DNA of 64,000 bases, taken from assembly GCF_003033925.1 (NCBI RefSeq), contig NZ_CP028365.1, positions 744,001 to 808,000 of the forward strand, in the 5' to 3' direction. Below the pieces are notes generated by a model, which worked only from the letters and a program-made list of their open reading frames with translations, was not told the origin of the DNA and did not search any database. Each line of letters opens with the position of its first letter. The first letter of the stretch is position 1. Positions 7,855 to 15,104 of the stretch are shown one piece after another. Position numbers and translations under genes: made by a program. Source of the DNA: Tannerella serpentiformis. Lineage in GTDB: Bacteria; Bacteroidota; Bacteroidia; Bacteroidales; Tannerellaceae.

Positions 7855-8868
7855 ATGCGCATCGAAAAAAACTTCTCCCTCAAGGATCACAACACCTTCC
7901 ACCTGCCCGTCCGCACCCGCTGGTTCATGGAGTACGACAACGAAGACGAGCTCGGTCGCATCCTCCGCGACGAATACTTCCAAGAGCTCCGCTCCCTCCA
8001 CATCGGCGCCGGCAGCAACCTCCTCTTTGTCGCCGACTTTAACGGCATCATCGTCCACTCCCGCATCCGCGGCATCGGTGTCGCTCGCGAGACCGACACC
8101 GAGGTCATCCTCCGTATCGGCGCCGCCGAACCCTGGGACGACGTCGTCCGCTACGCCGTCAGCCGCGGCTGGGGCGGCATCGAAAACCTCTCCCACATCC
8201 CCGGCGAAGCCGGCGCCGCCGCAGTCCAGAACATCGGCGCCTATGGCGTCGAACTGAAGGACGTCGTCGACAGCGTCGAGACCTTCAACCAGCTCACTTT
8301 CGAGCCCCACACCTACACCGTCGACGCCTGCCAATACGCCTACCGCCATAGCATCTTCAAGGACGAACAGCGCGATCCGCACATCGTCACCCACCTCAAC
8401 TTGCGACTCCAAAAGCGCCCCGTCCTTCGCCTCGACTACGCCCCCCTACGCGACGCCCTCAGCGCTCTCACCAGCCCCACCGTCAGCGACGTTCGCGAGG
8501 CCGTCGGCGCCATTCGCCACAGCAAACTGCCCAACCCCGAACGCCTCGGAAACGCCGGCAGCTTCTTCATGAACCCCCTCGTCGACCGCGCCCAGTTCGA
8601 CGCCCTCCGCGCTCTCCACCCCGACATCCCGTCCTATCCTGCGCCCGACGGACGCGTCAAAATCCCCGCCGGCTGGCTCATCGAGCGCTGCGGATTCAAA
8701 GGCCTCCGCGAGGGTGAAGTCGGCGTTTACGAACACCAAGCGCTCATCATCGTCAACCACGGCCACGCCACCGGCGACGAGATCGCCCTCTTTGCCGAGC
8801 GCATCCGCCGCACCGTCAGCGATCGCTTCGGCATCCTCCTCACGCCCGAAGTCCGCTACGTGGAATAA
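7855..8868 (+). CDS. murB: UDP-N-acetylenolpyruvoylglucosamine reductase MurB
   Basis: The 337-residue FAD enzyme reduces UDP-GlcNAc-enolpyruvate to UDP-MurNAc in cytoplasmic peptidoglycan synthesis. MurB features include KNFSLKDHNTFHL at the N-terminus, the FAD-binding IGAGSNLLFV (about 45-54), GGIENLSHIPGEAGAAAVQNIGAYG (about 107-131, in two parts here), YRHSIFK, and the C-terminal NPERLGNAGSFFMNP, whose Ser is the family's catalytic proton donor. The start at MRIEKNF (7855) fits the family; an earlier in-frame start at 7759 would run through the terminator hairpin. Codon use is very C-rich at third positions. Confidence 0.95.
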   Translation: MRIEKNFSLKDHNTFHLPVRTRWFMEYDNEDELGRILRDEYFQELRSLHIGAGSNLLFVADFNGIIVHSRIRGIGVARETDTEVILRIGAAEPWDDVVRYAVSRGWGGIENLSHIPGEAGAAAVQNIGAYGVELKDVVDSVETFNQLTFEPHTYTVDACQYAYRHSIFKDEQRDPHIVTHLNLRLQKRPVLRLDYAPLRDALSALTSPTVSDVREAVGAIRHSKLPNPERLGNAGSFFMNPLVDRAQFDALRALHPDIPSYPAPDGRVKIPAGWLIERCGFKGLREGEVGVYEHQALIIVNHGHATGDEIALFAERIRRTVSDRFGILLTPEVRYVE

Positions 8869-8890
8869 CCCACCCGTGGCCCGAAAATCA

Positions 8891-8926
8891 GAGAGAGGTG
8901 GCGCCAAAAAGGCGTCGCCTCTCTTT
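8891..8926 (+). terminator. Terminator after murB
   Basis: GAGAGGTGGCGCC pairs with GGCGTCGCCTCTC across an AAAAA loop, followed by TTTGTTTT. Confidence 0.8.
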
Positions 8927-8978
8927 GTTTTATGCCAAAATGACACGGCAAACACCCCAACACCATCCCCGTAGCCAT

Positions 8979-9204
8979 TTTTCAGCTCACTGAAGACCTA
9001 AACGACAACTCCGCCAGCCATTTTCGGATCACCGAAGCCCCCAACGCCATCCCCGCGGCTCTTTTTCGGCTTACCTAACATCTCAACCACATCTCCTCGG
9101 CCCTTTTTCGACCCACCAAACACCTCAACCACATCTCCTCGGCCCATTCTCGGCTCGCCGAAGGTCTCAACGACAACTCCTCCAGCCTTTTTCGGCTCAC
9201 CGAA
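8979..9204. repeat. Palindrome array 1: six units, exact 42-bp period
   Basis: Cores start at 8979, 9021, 9063, 9105, 9147 and 9189, each exactly 42 bp apart. The typical core is TTCGGCTCACCGAA (arms TTCGG/CCGAA around a 4-nt centre). The first unit reads TTCAGCTCACTGAA, a paired change that keeps the dyad. Two units (9063, 9105) have lost perfect symmetry. Spacers are pyrimidine-rich and still related (CAACCACATCTCC or CAACGACAACTCC). The array is non-coding by my reading, since an open minus frame with a 14-residue repeat is a by-product of the 42-bp period. Confidence 0.85.
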
Positions 9205-9313
9205 CATCCCAACCACAACTCCGCAGCCCCCGATCCGTTCGCGAAGATCTTAAGCACCTCTCCGACACACCCTCTCTTTTTCTCTCAGGCCTAAACGCCC
9301 TCATTTTTATCCG

Positions 9314-9739
9314 TTCGGAATCTTCCGAAAGCCTATTACATATTGCTCCCATCAATCGGAACTTCCCGAAGCGTATTGAATATGTGTCACATAGATTCGG
9401 GGACTTCCGATCGGATTACTCATCCAATTACAAGTCTCCGGAAGTTTCCGATCAATTAAAACCATACATTTATAGGATTCGGAATCTTCCGAAAGAATAA
9501 GATACTTGATAGCAACGATTCGGAAGAATCCGAAATGGAGAAAATCGATAATATAAAGATTCGGATCTATCCGAATGGATAAAATGAGCGCTTTAATTGG
9601 ATCGGAGATTCCCGAAGGCTTGTATCATAGATGTAGAATGCTTCGGGAGATTCCGAATAATTGATACATGCACTGATATAGGATCGGAGGTTCCCGAATG
9701 ATTGGAATAGATGAGTAAAGACTTTCGGGAAGTTCCGAA
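9314..9739. repeat. Palindrome array 2: eleven units, exact 41-bp period, unrelated spacers
   Basis: The CGG of each core lies at 9316, 9357, 9398, 9439, 9480, 9521, 9562, 9603, 9644, 9685 and 9726, always 41 bp apart. Cores are 16-bp dyads such as TTCGGAATCTTCCGAA, ATCGGAACTTCCCGAA, TTCGGGAGATTCCGAA and TTCGGGAAGTTCCGAA. Roughly 25-bp AT-rich spacers show no sequence conservation that I can see, yet their length is fixed. It sits between array 1 and the cobalamin riboswitch. Confidence 0.9.
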
Positions 9740-9977
9740 TGAGTGAAAACGGGGGCGTTTAGACCTGAGAAAGAAAATGAGGACTTGCCGGACTATGGTT
9801 TGAGACTTGCGCAGAAAAAAGCGGGCCCGCGACAAACTGCGGATGGCCTGCGCGAGGGCGAGAGGTGTCCTTGGAGCACTCCGCGGCCGCTTTGCAAGCC
9901 GTTTTTGGGGCTTCGGCTACTCGTTTTTCCGCCTAACGGATCGTTTTTGAGGGCATGAAATATTCGGATAGGGCTGG

Positions 9978-10006
9978 TTGCTCTTATGCGCCTTTTTTTA
10001 CATTTG
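9978..10006 (+). promoter_or_regulatory. Promoter of the cobalamin riboswitch transcript
   Basis: TTG at 9978-9980 and a TACATTTG -7 box at 9999-10006 are separated by 18 bp, close to the Bacteroidetes consensus. The aptamer starts about 15 bp downstream. Between array 2 and this promoter (9740-9977) I see no gene or repeat. Confidence 0.6.
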
Positions 10007-10019
10007 CCCCCGAGTTGGT

Positions 10020-10200
10020 GATTCGATGCTCAACAGTCCAGACTGTCGAACTGAAAAGGGAACCCGGTGAAAGTCCGGGACTGCGTCCTCAGCTGTAAGT
10101 TCTTTAGAAAGCGACCCCGCTCTGCAAGCGTCACTTTTTCGTACCACACGAAAAGGGAAGGCCCCGCGGGATCGGGAACAAGTCAGAAGACCTGCCGACT
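10020..10200 (+). promoter_or_regulatory. Cobalamin (B12) riboswitch
   Basis: The core signatures of the adenosylcobalamin aptamer are present in order: AAAAGGGAACCCGGTGAAAG with TCCGGGACTG, then CTGTAA, a GCAAGCGTCACT segment, GGGAAGGC, and the B12-box-like AAGTCAGAAGACCTGCC near 10180-10197. Such riboswitches usually repress downstream genes when cobalamin is present. The next gene is 568 bp beyond the aptamer and is a CoA-transferase rather than a typical B12 transport or synthesis gene. Confidence 0.88.
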
Positions 10201-10767
10201 CCGATTTCATTTCCTGTTTGAGGAAAGGCGAGCAGGGAAATTTGACATAGGATTTCAGCATATAGATGAGCCGGCAGGCGAGAGCCGCCGGTACACGAAC
10301 AGGACGTAGCGCTCCCACCCCCCAGAAGAGGGGATCCATTCGGTGACAGCGAAAGAGACGGATTGGAGCGCGGGCGCCTGTGTGAAAAGAAGAAAAGTCG
10401 AACGGGAAGATCGAGCCGCGCGCTCAATTCCGCGTCGTCCGGAAAAGTCTTACGTGGCTACCCCTCAGCACATACGGAGCGGAGGGGGAGACGTGGAGGC
10501 CTACGGACGGCCGATCGGCCGCGAAGGTCGTGGGGGTGCGTGTCAGCCGTCGGTATACCGGGTACTTGCTGTTTCTGCCCTTTTCTGCACGCGACCTGCA
10601 ACGATTGAGGATCAGACTTACCGACTCGCTTCGGGATGAATCGAGCGGCGAGCGCGGCCGTGATATAAAGTGACATAAAGGGTGCGGATGCCTTCGGGTA
10701 GCTCGATCTTATCCCACGACTTATTTATAACGAAACACAAACACAACAACCATTGAAAGATACGTGT
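10201..10767 (+). other. Long unexplained region between riboswitch and CoA-transferase
   Basis: About 565 bp follow the aptamer. I see a hairpin CCGGCAGGCGAGAGCCGCCGG near 10270-10290 (given as two arms, CCGGCGG-like and CCGCCGG) and several G-rich stretches. Short open frames occur on both strands, but none looks like a known protein. It could be a structured leader, a decayed B12-related gene or an unrecognised small RNA. Confidence 0.4.
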
Positions 10768-12060
10768 ATGGATAGAAAAGAGATTTTTTCCACACGGACG
10801 GTGACGGTTGAAGAGGCCGTGCAGGTGATACGTAACGGTGATCGGGTGGTCTTCTCGCAGGGCGCAGGGATTCCTCAGGTCGTGCCGGAAGAGCTCCTGA
10901 AACGTCGTGAGGAGTATGCTGATGTTGAGATTTTTCACATGCTGCGCCCGGGTACAGTCGGCTATGTGTCGGCAGGTATGGAGCGGCATTTTAGGCATTG
11001 CGCCGCCTTTGTCTGTGCGGGAACGCGTGAGGCGGTGGCCGCGAATAGGGCGGACTACATGCCGTGTTTCTTCTTCGAGGTGCCGCACTTCTTCCGCAGC
11101 GGTCTGCTGCCGGTCGACGTGGCGGTGGTGCAGGTTTCTCCGCCCGATGCGGAGGGCTTTTGCAGCTTCGGGCCGGCGTGCGATTATGTGCCGGCCGCAT
11201 GCGAAGCGGCTCGCGTGGTGATTGCAGAGATGAACGATCAGATGCCGCGCATTGGTCGGACAAACACGATCCACATCTCAGAGTTAGATTATGTGGTGCC
11301 CTGTTCGCGGGCGTTACCCGAGGCGCCACCGCCGGCTATTGGCGCTGTGGAAGAGGCCATCGGGCAATTCTGCGCGCAGCTGGTGGAGGATGGCTCCACG
11401 CTGCAGCTGGGCATTGGCGCCATACCGGACGCGGTGCTGCACAGCCTGACGGAAAAGAACGACTTGGGACTGCATACGGAGCTGCTTGCCGATGGGGTGA
11501 TCGATCTCATCGAGCGGGGCGTGATCAACGGCCGTCGCAAGACGTTGCATCGGGGCGAACACGTGGCGACGTTCCTTCTTGGCACCAGTCGGCTGTATGA
11601 GTTTGCGGCCGCATGCCCGGAGGTAGCGCTTTATCCGGTAGATCACGTGAATCATCCGTTTGTGATTATGAAGAACGAGCGTATGGTGAGCATCAATTCC
11701 TGCCTCGAGGTGGATCTGATGGGCCAAGTGAACTCGGAGACGATCGGTCTCCGTCAGTTTAGCGGTGCGGGTGGTCAGGTGGACTATGTGCGCGGCGCGT
11801 CGCTATCGCCCGGTGGCAAATCGATCATGGCCATGCCATCGACGGCGGTGCATGGGACGGTGTCGCGGATCGTGCCCTTCTTGTCTCAGGGTGCAGCGGT
11901 GACAACGTCGCGCAATGATGTGGACTATGTGGTGACGGAGTATGGCATTGCGCATCTCAAGGCGAAGACCTTACGCGAGCGTGCCCGCAGTCTGATAGCC
12001 ATTGCGCACCCTTCGTTTCGCGAAGGGCTGATGGAGGAGTTTGTCAGAAGGTTCCGCTGA
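10768..12060 (+). CDS. Acetyl-CoA hydrolase/transferase family CoA-transferase
   Basis: The 430-residue enzyme would move coenzyme A between acyl-CoA and a carboxylate such as acetate. It fits the 4-hydroxybutyrate/butyrate CoA-transferase (AbfT/Cat) branch in length and motifs. The N-terminal domain has GDRVVFSQGAGIPQVVPE; the C-terminal domain has QLGIGAIPDAVL and HTELLADGVIDLIE, whose Glu (about 240) is the family's acyl-CoA-linked nucleophile, and later SPGGKSIMAMPST and YGIAHLKAKTLRERA. I start at ATG 10768 rather than TTG 10753. Substrate is not certain. The cobalamin riboswitch upstream suggests control by B12. Its 3' end overlaps the converging gene by 90 bp. Confidence 0.88.
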   Translation: MDRKEIFSTRTVTVEEAVQVIRNGDRVVFSQGAGIPQVVPEELLKRREEYADVEIFHMLRPGTVGYVSAGMERHFRHCAAFVCAGTREAVAANRADYMPCFFFEVPHFFRSGLLPVDVAVVQVSPPDAEGFCSFGPACDYVPAACEAARVVIAEMNDQMPRIGRTNTIHISELDYVVPCSRALPEAPPPAIGAVEEAIGQFCAQLVEDGSTLQLGIGAIPDAVLHSLTEKNDLGLHTELLADGVIDLIERGVINGRRKTLHRGEHVATFLLGTSRLYEFAAACPEVALYPVDHVNHPFVIMKNERMVSINSCLEVDLMGQVNSETIGLRQFSGAGGQVDYVRGASLSPGGKSIMAMPSTAVHGTVSRIVPFLSQGAAVTTSRNDVDYVVTEYGIAHLKAKTLRERARSLIAIAHPSFREGLMEEFVRRFR

Positions 12061-12681
12061 TCTGGCTCGCGCAACTTGGGGGCCGTGCGAGGTGCCTAAA
12101 AAGAGAAAGGAGTTGTCCCGCCTGATGCGGTGGGACAACTCCTTTCTGTCGTTCGTAATGGGTTTTGCTTTTGCTACACGGTTTCCGGTCACGATCCGGA
12201 TCACTTCGCGGGGGCTAAGATCGACGCCTACAATCACGCCCTTGTCGTCAATCAAAAAGTTCCTCAGGCCTTTCTCCAGTCCGTACATCTTGTACAGTGC
12301 TGAGGATTTTCCTCTTCGATCGTTCCATTGATTCGTCTTCTCCAAGCCGTCAGCCTTCAGTGTACCCTCGAATACGGACTTCCGTTCGTCCATCGAAATG
12401 GAATGCACTGCCAGGAGCGAAGAATCCAGCTCTTTTACACTGTTCCGGAGCTGTATGTTGCGAACGCGGGATTCGGCATCGTAGGCCGCCCAAAAGTTCA
12501 CCAACGTGTACTGTCCGGCATGTTCTCGGAAGTCGATCGCGCGACCTCCGAACTCCGGAAGGATGATCGCCGGGGCATAGTCCCCGATCTGAAATCCTTC
12601 GGTGATACCTGCCCTTTCGGTTCCGACGGATAGGAACAGCGTCGCAACCACTCCGGACAGGATACTTGCTTTGATCTTCAT
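11971..12681 (-). CDS. TlpA/thioredoxin-fold protein lacking CxxC, with unusual C-terminal extension
   Basis: The frame has 236 codons. A signal-like N-terminus (MKIKASILSGVVATLFLSVG) is followed by a thioredoxin-fold body: IGDYAPAIILPEFGG, then TLVNFWAAYDAESR. The usual WCxxC is WAAYDAE, so it has no redox cysteines. Later parts (NFLIDDKGVIVGVDLSPREV) fit the fold's cis-Pro/beta-strand end. Homologues would end near residue 170. Here the frame continues about 65 codons through a strong hairpin (12105-12146) and 90 bp into the convergent CoA-transferase gene. The extension is probably a recent stop loss or frameshift. The function may be structural or binding rather than redox. Confidence 0.65.
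   Translation of the reverse strand: MKIKASILSGVVATLFLSVGTERAGITEGFQIGDYAPAIILPEFGGRAIDFREHAGQYTLVNFWAAYDAESRVRNIQLRNSVKELDSSLLAVHSISMDERKSVFEGTLKADGLEKTNQWNDRRGKSSALYKMYGLEKGLRNFLIDDKGVIVGVDLSPREVIRIVTGNRVAKAKPITNDRKELSHRIRRDNSFLFLGTSHGPQVARARSAEPSDKLLHQPFAKRRVRNGYQTAGTLA
12105..12146. terminator. Strong hairpin between convergent genes
   Basis: A 15-bp perfect stem, GAAAGGAGTTGTCCC with its complement, encloses a 12-nt loop. It lies 45 bp after the CoA-transferase stop and inside the frame of the TlpA-like gene on the other strand. It probably terminates transcription from one or both sides. Confidence 0.75.
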
Positions 12682-12860
12682 ACTTCTCGTTTATGAATTA
12701 GACTCGAACCGGGTTTTGCATCGCTTGTAGCGTGTCGGTCGTTAGCGCCTCCGCCTCTCTCTACGCACAAAGGGGGAATCACTGCGTTTGTGGTGGGGCC
12801 TCCCGACACGATCAAGAATTGCTTTTCCCGACCCTCCCGATTTTCGGGAGTAGAAACAAA

Positions 12861-12882
12861 AACGGCCTTCTCCAAGGCCGTT
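12861..12882. terminator. Terminator of the mgtC-hydrolase transcript
   Basis: AACGGCCTT pairs with AAGGCCGTT over a CTCC-type loop. On the minus strand the stem is followed by TTTTTGTTTC, so it fits the end of the operon that finishes at 13063. A TACATTTG box (minus, 12901-12908) lies just upstream of the hairpin and could make it an attenuator for the TlpA-like gene. Confidence 0.65.
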
Positions 12883-12950
12883 GTTTGTTCCGATCGGCGG
12901 CAAATGTAAAGTAAAATATTCCGGCGATCAGAGCTGCTGTTCCTATTTTA

Positions 12951-13012
12951 GAGTCTGTTCAAGTTTATTTCGGGGACCTCTCCGAGGTGTTTTCAGATCA
13001 TGTGGAAAAAGG
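12951..13012. repeat. Fragment related to the 59.4-kb MITE-like element
   Basis: The stretch around GTCTGTTCAAGTTTATTTCGG resembles the left part of the element at 59356-59564. Shared blocks are CTGTT, TTTATTTCGG, TC/GAG, TTTC and GAT. No matching inverted end is visible nearby, so this is probably a remnant. Confidence 0.35.
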
Positions 13013-13062
13013 AATTGGTGGCGATGAAGACTCTTATTAGGTGGCATATCGCGGAGAGGATC

Positions 13063-13764
13063 TTAGTCGAAAATCTTAATTTGCGCCACGTAACCAGTCT
13101 GGCGGAGGTCGGCAAAGAGAGCCGTGTAGGAGGAGCGCGCCTTGACGTTCACCTTACATGTTAGTACGGCGGTGTCTGTCGTATAGTCCGCTTCATAGGA
13201 GTTACTCATCAGGTAGACCTGTTGCCGATCGAGGATGCGTCGAAAGACCTTGATGTCGGGCTCAGACGTGGAGCAGACCACGACCAAGATCTTATTTACA
13301 CCCCCTGCGCAGGTGCGCTTCTCGAGATGTTCTAATAGTGTGAGGACGGACACGGTTAGGAGCGTCAGGATAATAGCCGGCAGAAACATGCCCGCTCCAA
13401 CCGCGAGGCCAATAACCGCTACGACCCATACACCTGCCGCTGTAGTCAATCCATGTACACTGCCTTTACCTTGGATAATGGCACCTGCACCGAGGAAACC
13501 AATACCAGTGAGCACCTGCGCCGCGATACGTCCCGGATCTCCGTTGAGGAAGTTTGGGTAGGTCTGCGGGATCCAAATAGAGACGAGCATAGACATGGTC
13601 GATCCGAGGCAGATCAGCGTGAAGGTGCGCAGTCCAGCTTCGCGGCGGCGTGCCTGACGTTCGGCACCGATAACGGCTCCTAAGAGGAATCCTACGAGTA
13701 GGCGCACGATTGCCGTACCTGCATCGATCGTGCTACTGTCGATCAGGCGAATCCATTCATTCAT
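13063..13764 (-). CDS. MgtC/SapB family membrane protein
   Basis: The product has 233 residues. The N-terminal MgtC domain has four to five membrane segments (about 15-150), with the family motifs RLLVGFLLGAVIGAERQ and ..GIGFLGAGAII (about 87-100) plus GLTTAAGVWVVAVIGLAVG. A soluble ACT-like C-terminal domain follows (about 155-233, KILVVVCSTSEPDIKVFRRIL). MgtC proteins are tied to low-magnesium growth and to control of membrane ATPase or transport, but the biochemical role is not settled. The start overlaps the stop of the upstream lipoprotein hydrolase by 4 bp, so the two genes are probably co-translated. Confidence 0.92.
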   Translation of the reverse strand: MNEWIRLIDSSTIDAGTAIVRLLVGFLLGAVIGAERQARRREAGLRTFTLICLGSTMSMLVSIWIPQTYPNFLNGDPGRIAAQVLTGIGFLGAGAIIQGKGSVHGLTTAAGVWVVAVIGLAVGAGMFLPAIILTLLTVSVLTLLEHLEKRTCAGGVNKILVVVCSTSEPDIKVFRRILDRQQVYLMSNSYEADYTTDTAVLTCKVNVKARSSYTALFADLRQTGYVAQIKIFD

Positions 13765-15089
13765 GTGTTGCGGTCTTCGGGAAGGTGAAGGATGACATAG
13801 AGATAATAGAGGATGCCGGCCTCCTTATGGTTGCCGGGAACTACCCGGAAATCCACTTGGCCGCCGCCTGCTTGATGACGTTCTGCATAAGCACGTGCAT
13901 TGTCGAGATAGACGGTGCGGTCAGATGCACCGTGGAGCATGACGAAGGCGCAGCGGTTGCGCCAAGGGGTCAGGCTGTTCTCGCTTAGGATAGCATCGAT
14001 AGGCGCGGAGACATCGGCATCACCGCGGACGAAGGCTTCGGTGAAGAGGTCGGAAGCACGTGTGGGCAATCCATCGGCATACGCCTCATTCATACCATCA
14101 AAACGAGACATGAGTTGCTCCGCGTAGGGCGATCGGAGCAGGCTATCCACAGCGATCTTCGGGTATCCGTTGCGCCGGTAGCTATGGATAGCCAGCGGGA
14201 GGAGATAAGGCGTCGGAAGGTGGGTAGCCACCTTGGCCTCGTCGGCGATTCGCTTCAAGTCGCAGGGCGTTCCGCCAACCCATAGCCGGTCGATCGTCAG
14301 CTCGCTGACGGCCGAGGCATTCGTCTCCATTTCGCGCGCGGTCTGAGTCGCTACATAAGCACCGAGCGAGTAGCCGGTGATCGTCAATTCGCGCTTCCGG
14401 CCGTAGTGCATGGCTTGCAATACCTGTTGCGACGCACGGATAAAATCGATGGTCGCGTGCACCATCGGACGTCGCTCCACATAGGGCATGGCACACTGTC
14501 CGAAGGATTCGCCAAAGCCGGGATAGTCTGGCATGAGTACTACGTACCCACGCGATGCCTGTAATATGCCAAAAAGCATATAGGCCTCGAGCCGCGCGGG
14601 TACATAGTCTGCTATTTGTTGTGTAGGTGTTTGTCGATTGAGAACGTAGGTGTATGGCAATGCCAACAATTGGCTGTGTATCCGCGCTGAATCGATAGTC
14701 GGCGGAAGGAGTAGCAGGCCAGAGAGACGAATCCGTGCAGCGCCACCACTCGGATGCGCCGATGAAAACGTCATCTTCACAGCCCTTACTTGCACCTTAC
14801 CCGGATAACGCGGCATAGCGCCGATGATGCTGAAGTGAGATAGCCCCAATCCGCGCTCCATCTCCCGAAGGTCATCCTGTGTGAACTCCTTCAGTACGGC
14901 CCACTCAGGACTCGAACTCGGTTCCACCGGGCGAGGAGCCGGCTCATTCGCCCTTTCGCAGGAGGTAAGAAGATACAGAACGAGGACGGGAAAAATCTTC
15001 CACAGATCTCCCTTCCGGCATTCCATACGGCAACGCTTCCTCCTCTTCGGCTTATTCTCCATATCCGCCATCGGCCTCAACACGCTCAA
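13761..15089 (-). CDS. Alpha/beta-hydrolase lipoprotein (prolyl oligopeptidase/lipase-like)
   Basis: The product has up to 442 residues. A signal with lipobox LLTSC (Cys near residue 44) follows a basic N-terminus; Met22 (15026) would give a more normal signal length. The hydrolase core has a nucleophile elbow GYSLGAYVATQ, an upstream YPGFGESFG segment and a late DRTVYLDNARAY/PGNHKEAG region that would carry the catalytic Asp and His. I infer a periplasmic or surface esterase/peptidase; the substrate is unknown. It forms an operon with mgtC (4-bp overlap). Confidence 0.82.
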   Translation of the reverse strand: MSVLRPMADMENKPKRRKRCRMECRKGDLWKIFPVLVLYLLTSCERANEPAPRPVEPSSSPEWAVLKEFTQDDLREMERGLGLSHFSIIGAMPRYPGKVQVRAVKMTFSSAHPSGGAARIRLSGLLLLPPTIDSARIHSQLLALPYTYVLNRQTPTQQIADYVPARLEAYMLFGILQASRGYVVLMPDYPGFGESFGQCAMPYVERRPMVHATIDFIRASQQVLQAMHYGRKRELTITGYSLGAYVATQTAREMETNASAVSELTIDRLWVGGTPCDLKRIADEAKVATHLPTPYLLPLAIHSYRRNGYPKIAVDSLLRSPYAEQLMSRFDGMNEAYADGLPTRASDLFTEAFVRGDADVSAPIDAILSENSLTPWRNRCAFVMLHGASDRTVYLDNARAYAERHQAGGGQVDFRVVPGNHKEAGILYYLYVILHLPEDRNT

Positions 15090-15104
15090 ATACGTACAAA
15101 CTGC

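Noticed and set aside
9314-9739. CRISPR array
   Set aside because: Repeat plus unique spacer at constant length recalls CRISPR, but the cores are short and variable, the period is 41 bp, and there is no cas gene or leader in the window.
10343-10639. 98-codon frame downstream of the riboswitch as the regulated gene
   Set aside because: No family resemblance and arginine-rich composition typical of GC-rich non-coding DNA.
10200-10640. RNase P RNA or tmRNA in the gap after the riboswitch
   Set aside because: The conserved GAGGAAAGTCC and ACAGAAA-type blocks of RNase P and the tmRNA ends are absent.
12678-12875. 65-codon frame whose stop overlaps the TlpA-like start
   Set aside because: The overlap is attractive, but its start lies in a terminator hairpin and the product looks like no known protein.
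12861-12908. Attenuator for the TlpA-like gene
   Set aside because: The hairpin is more simply the terminator of the mgtC operon; the TACATTTG box upstream may be chance.
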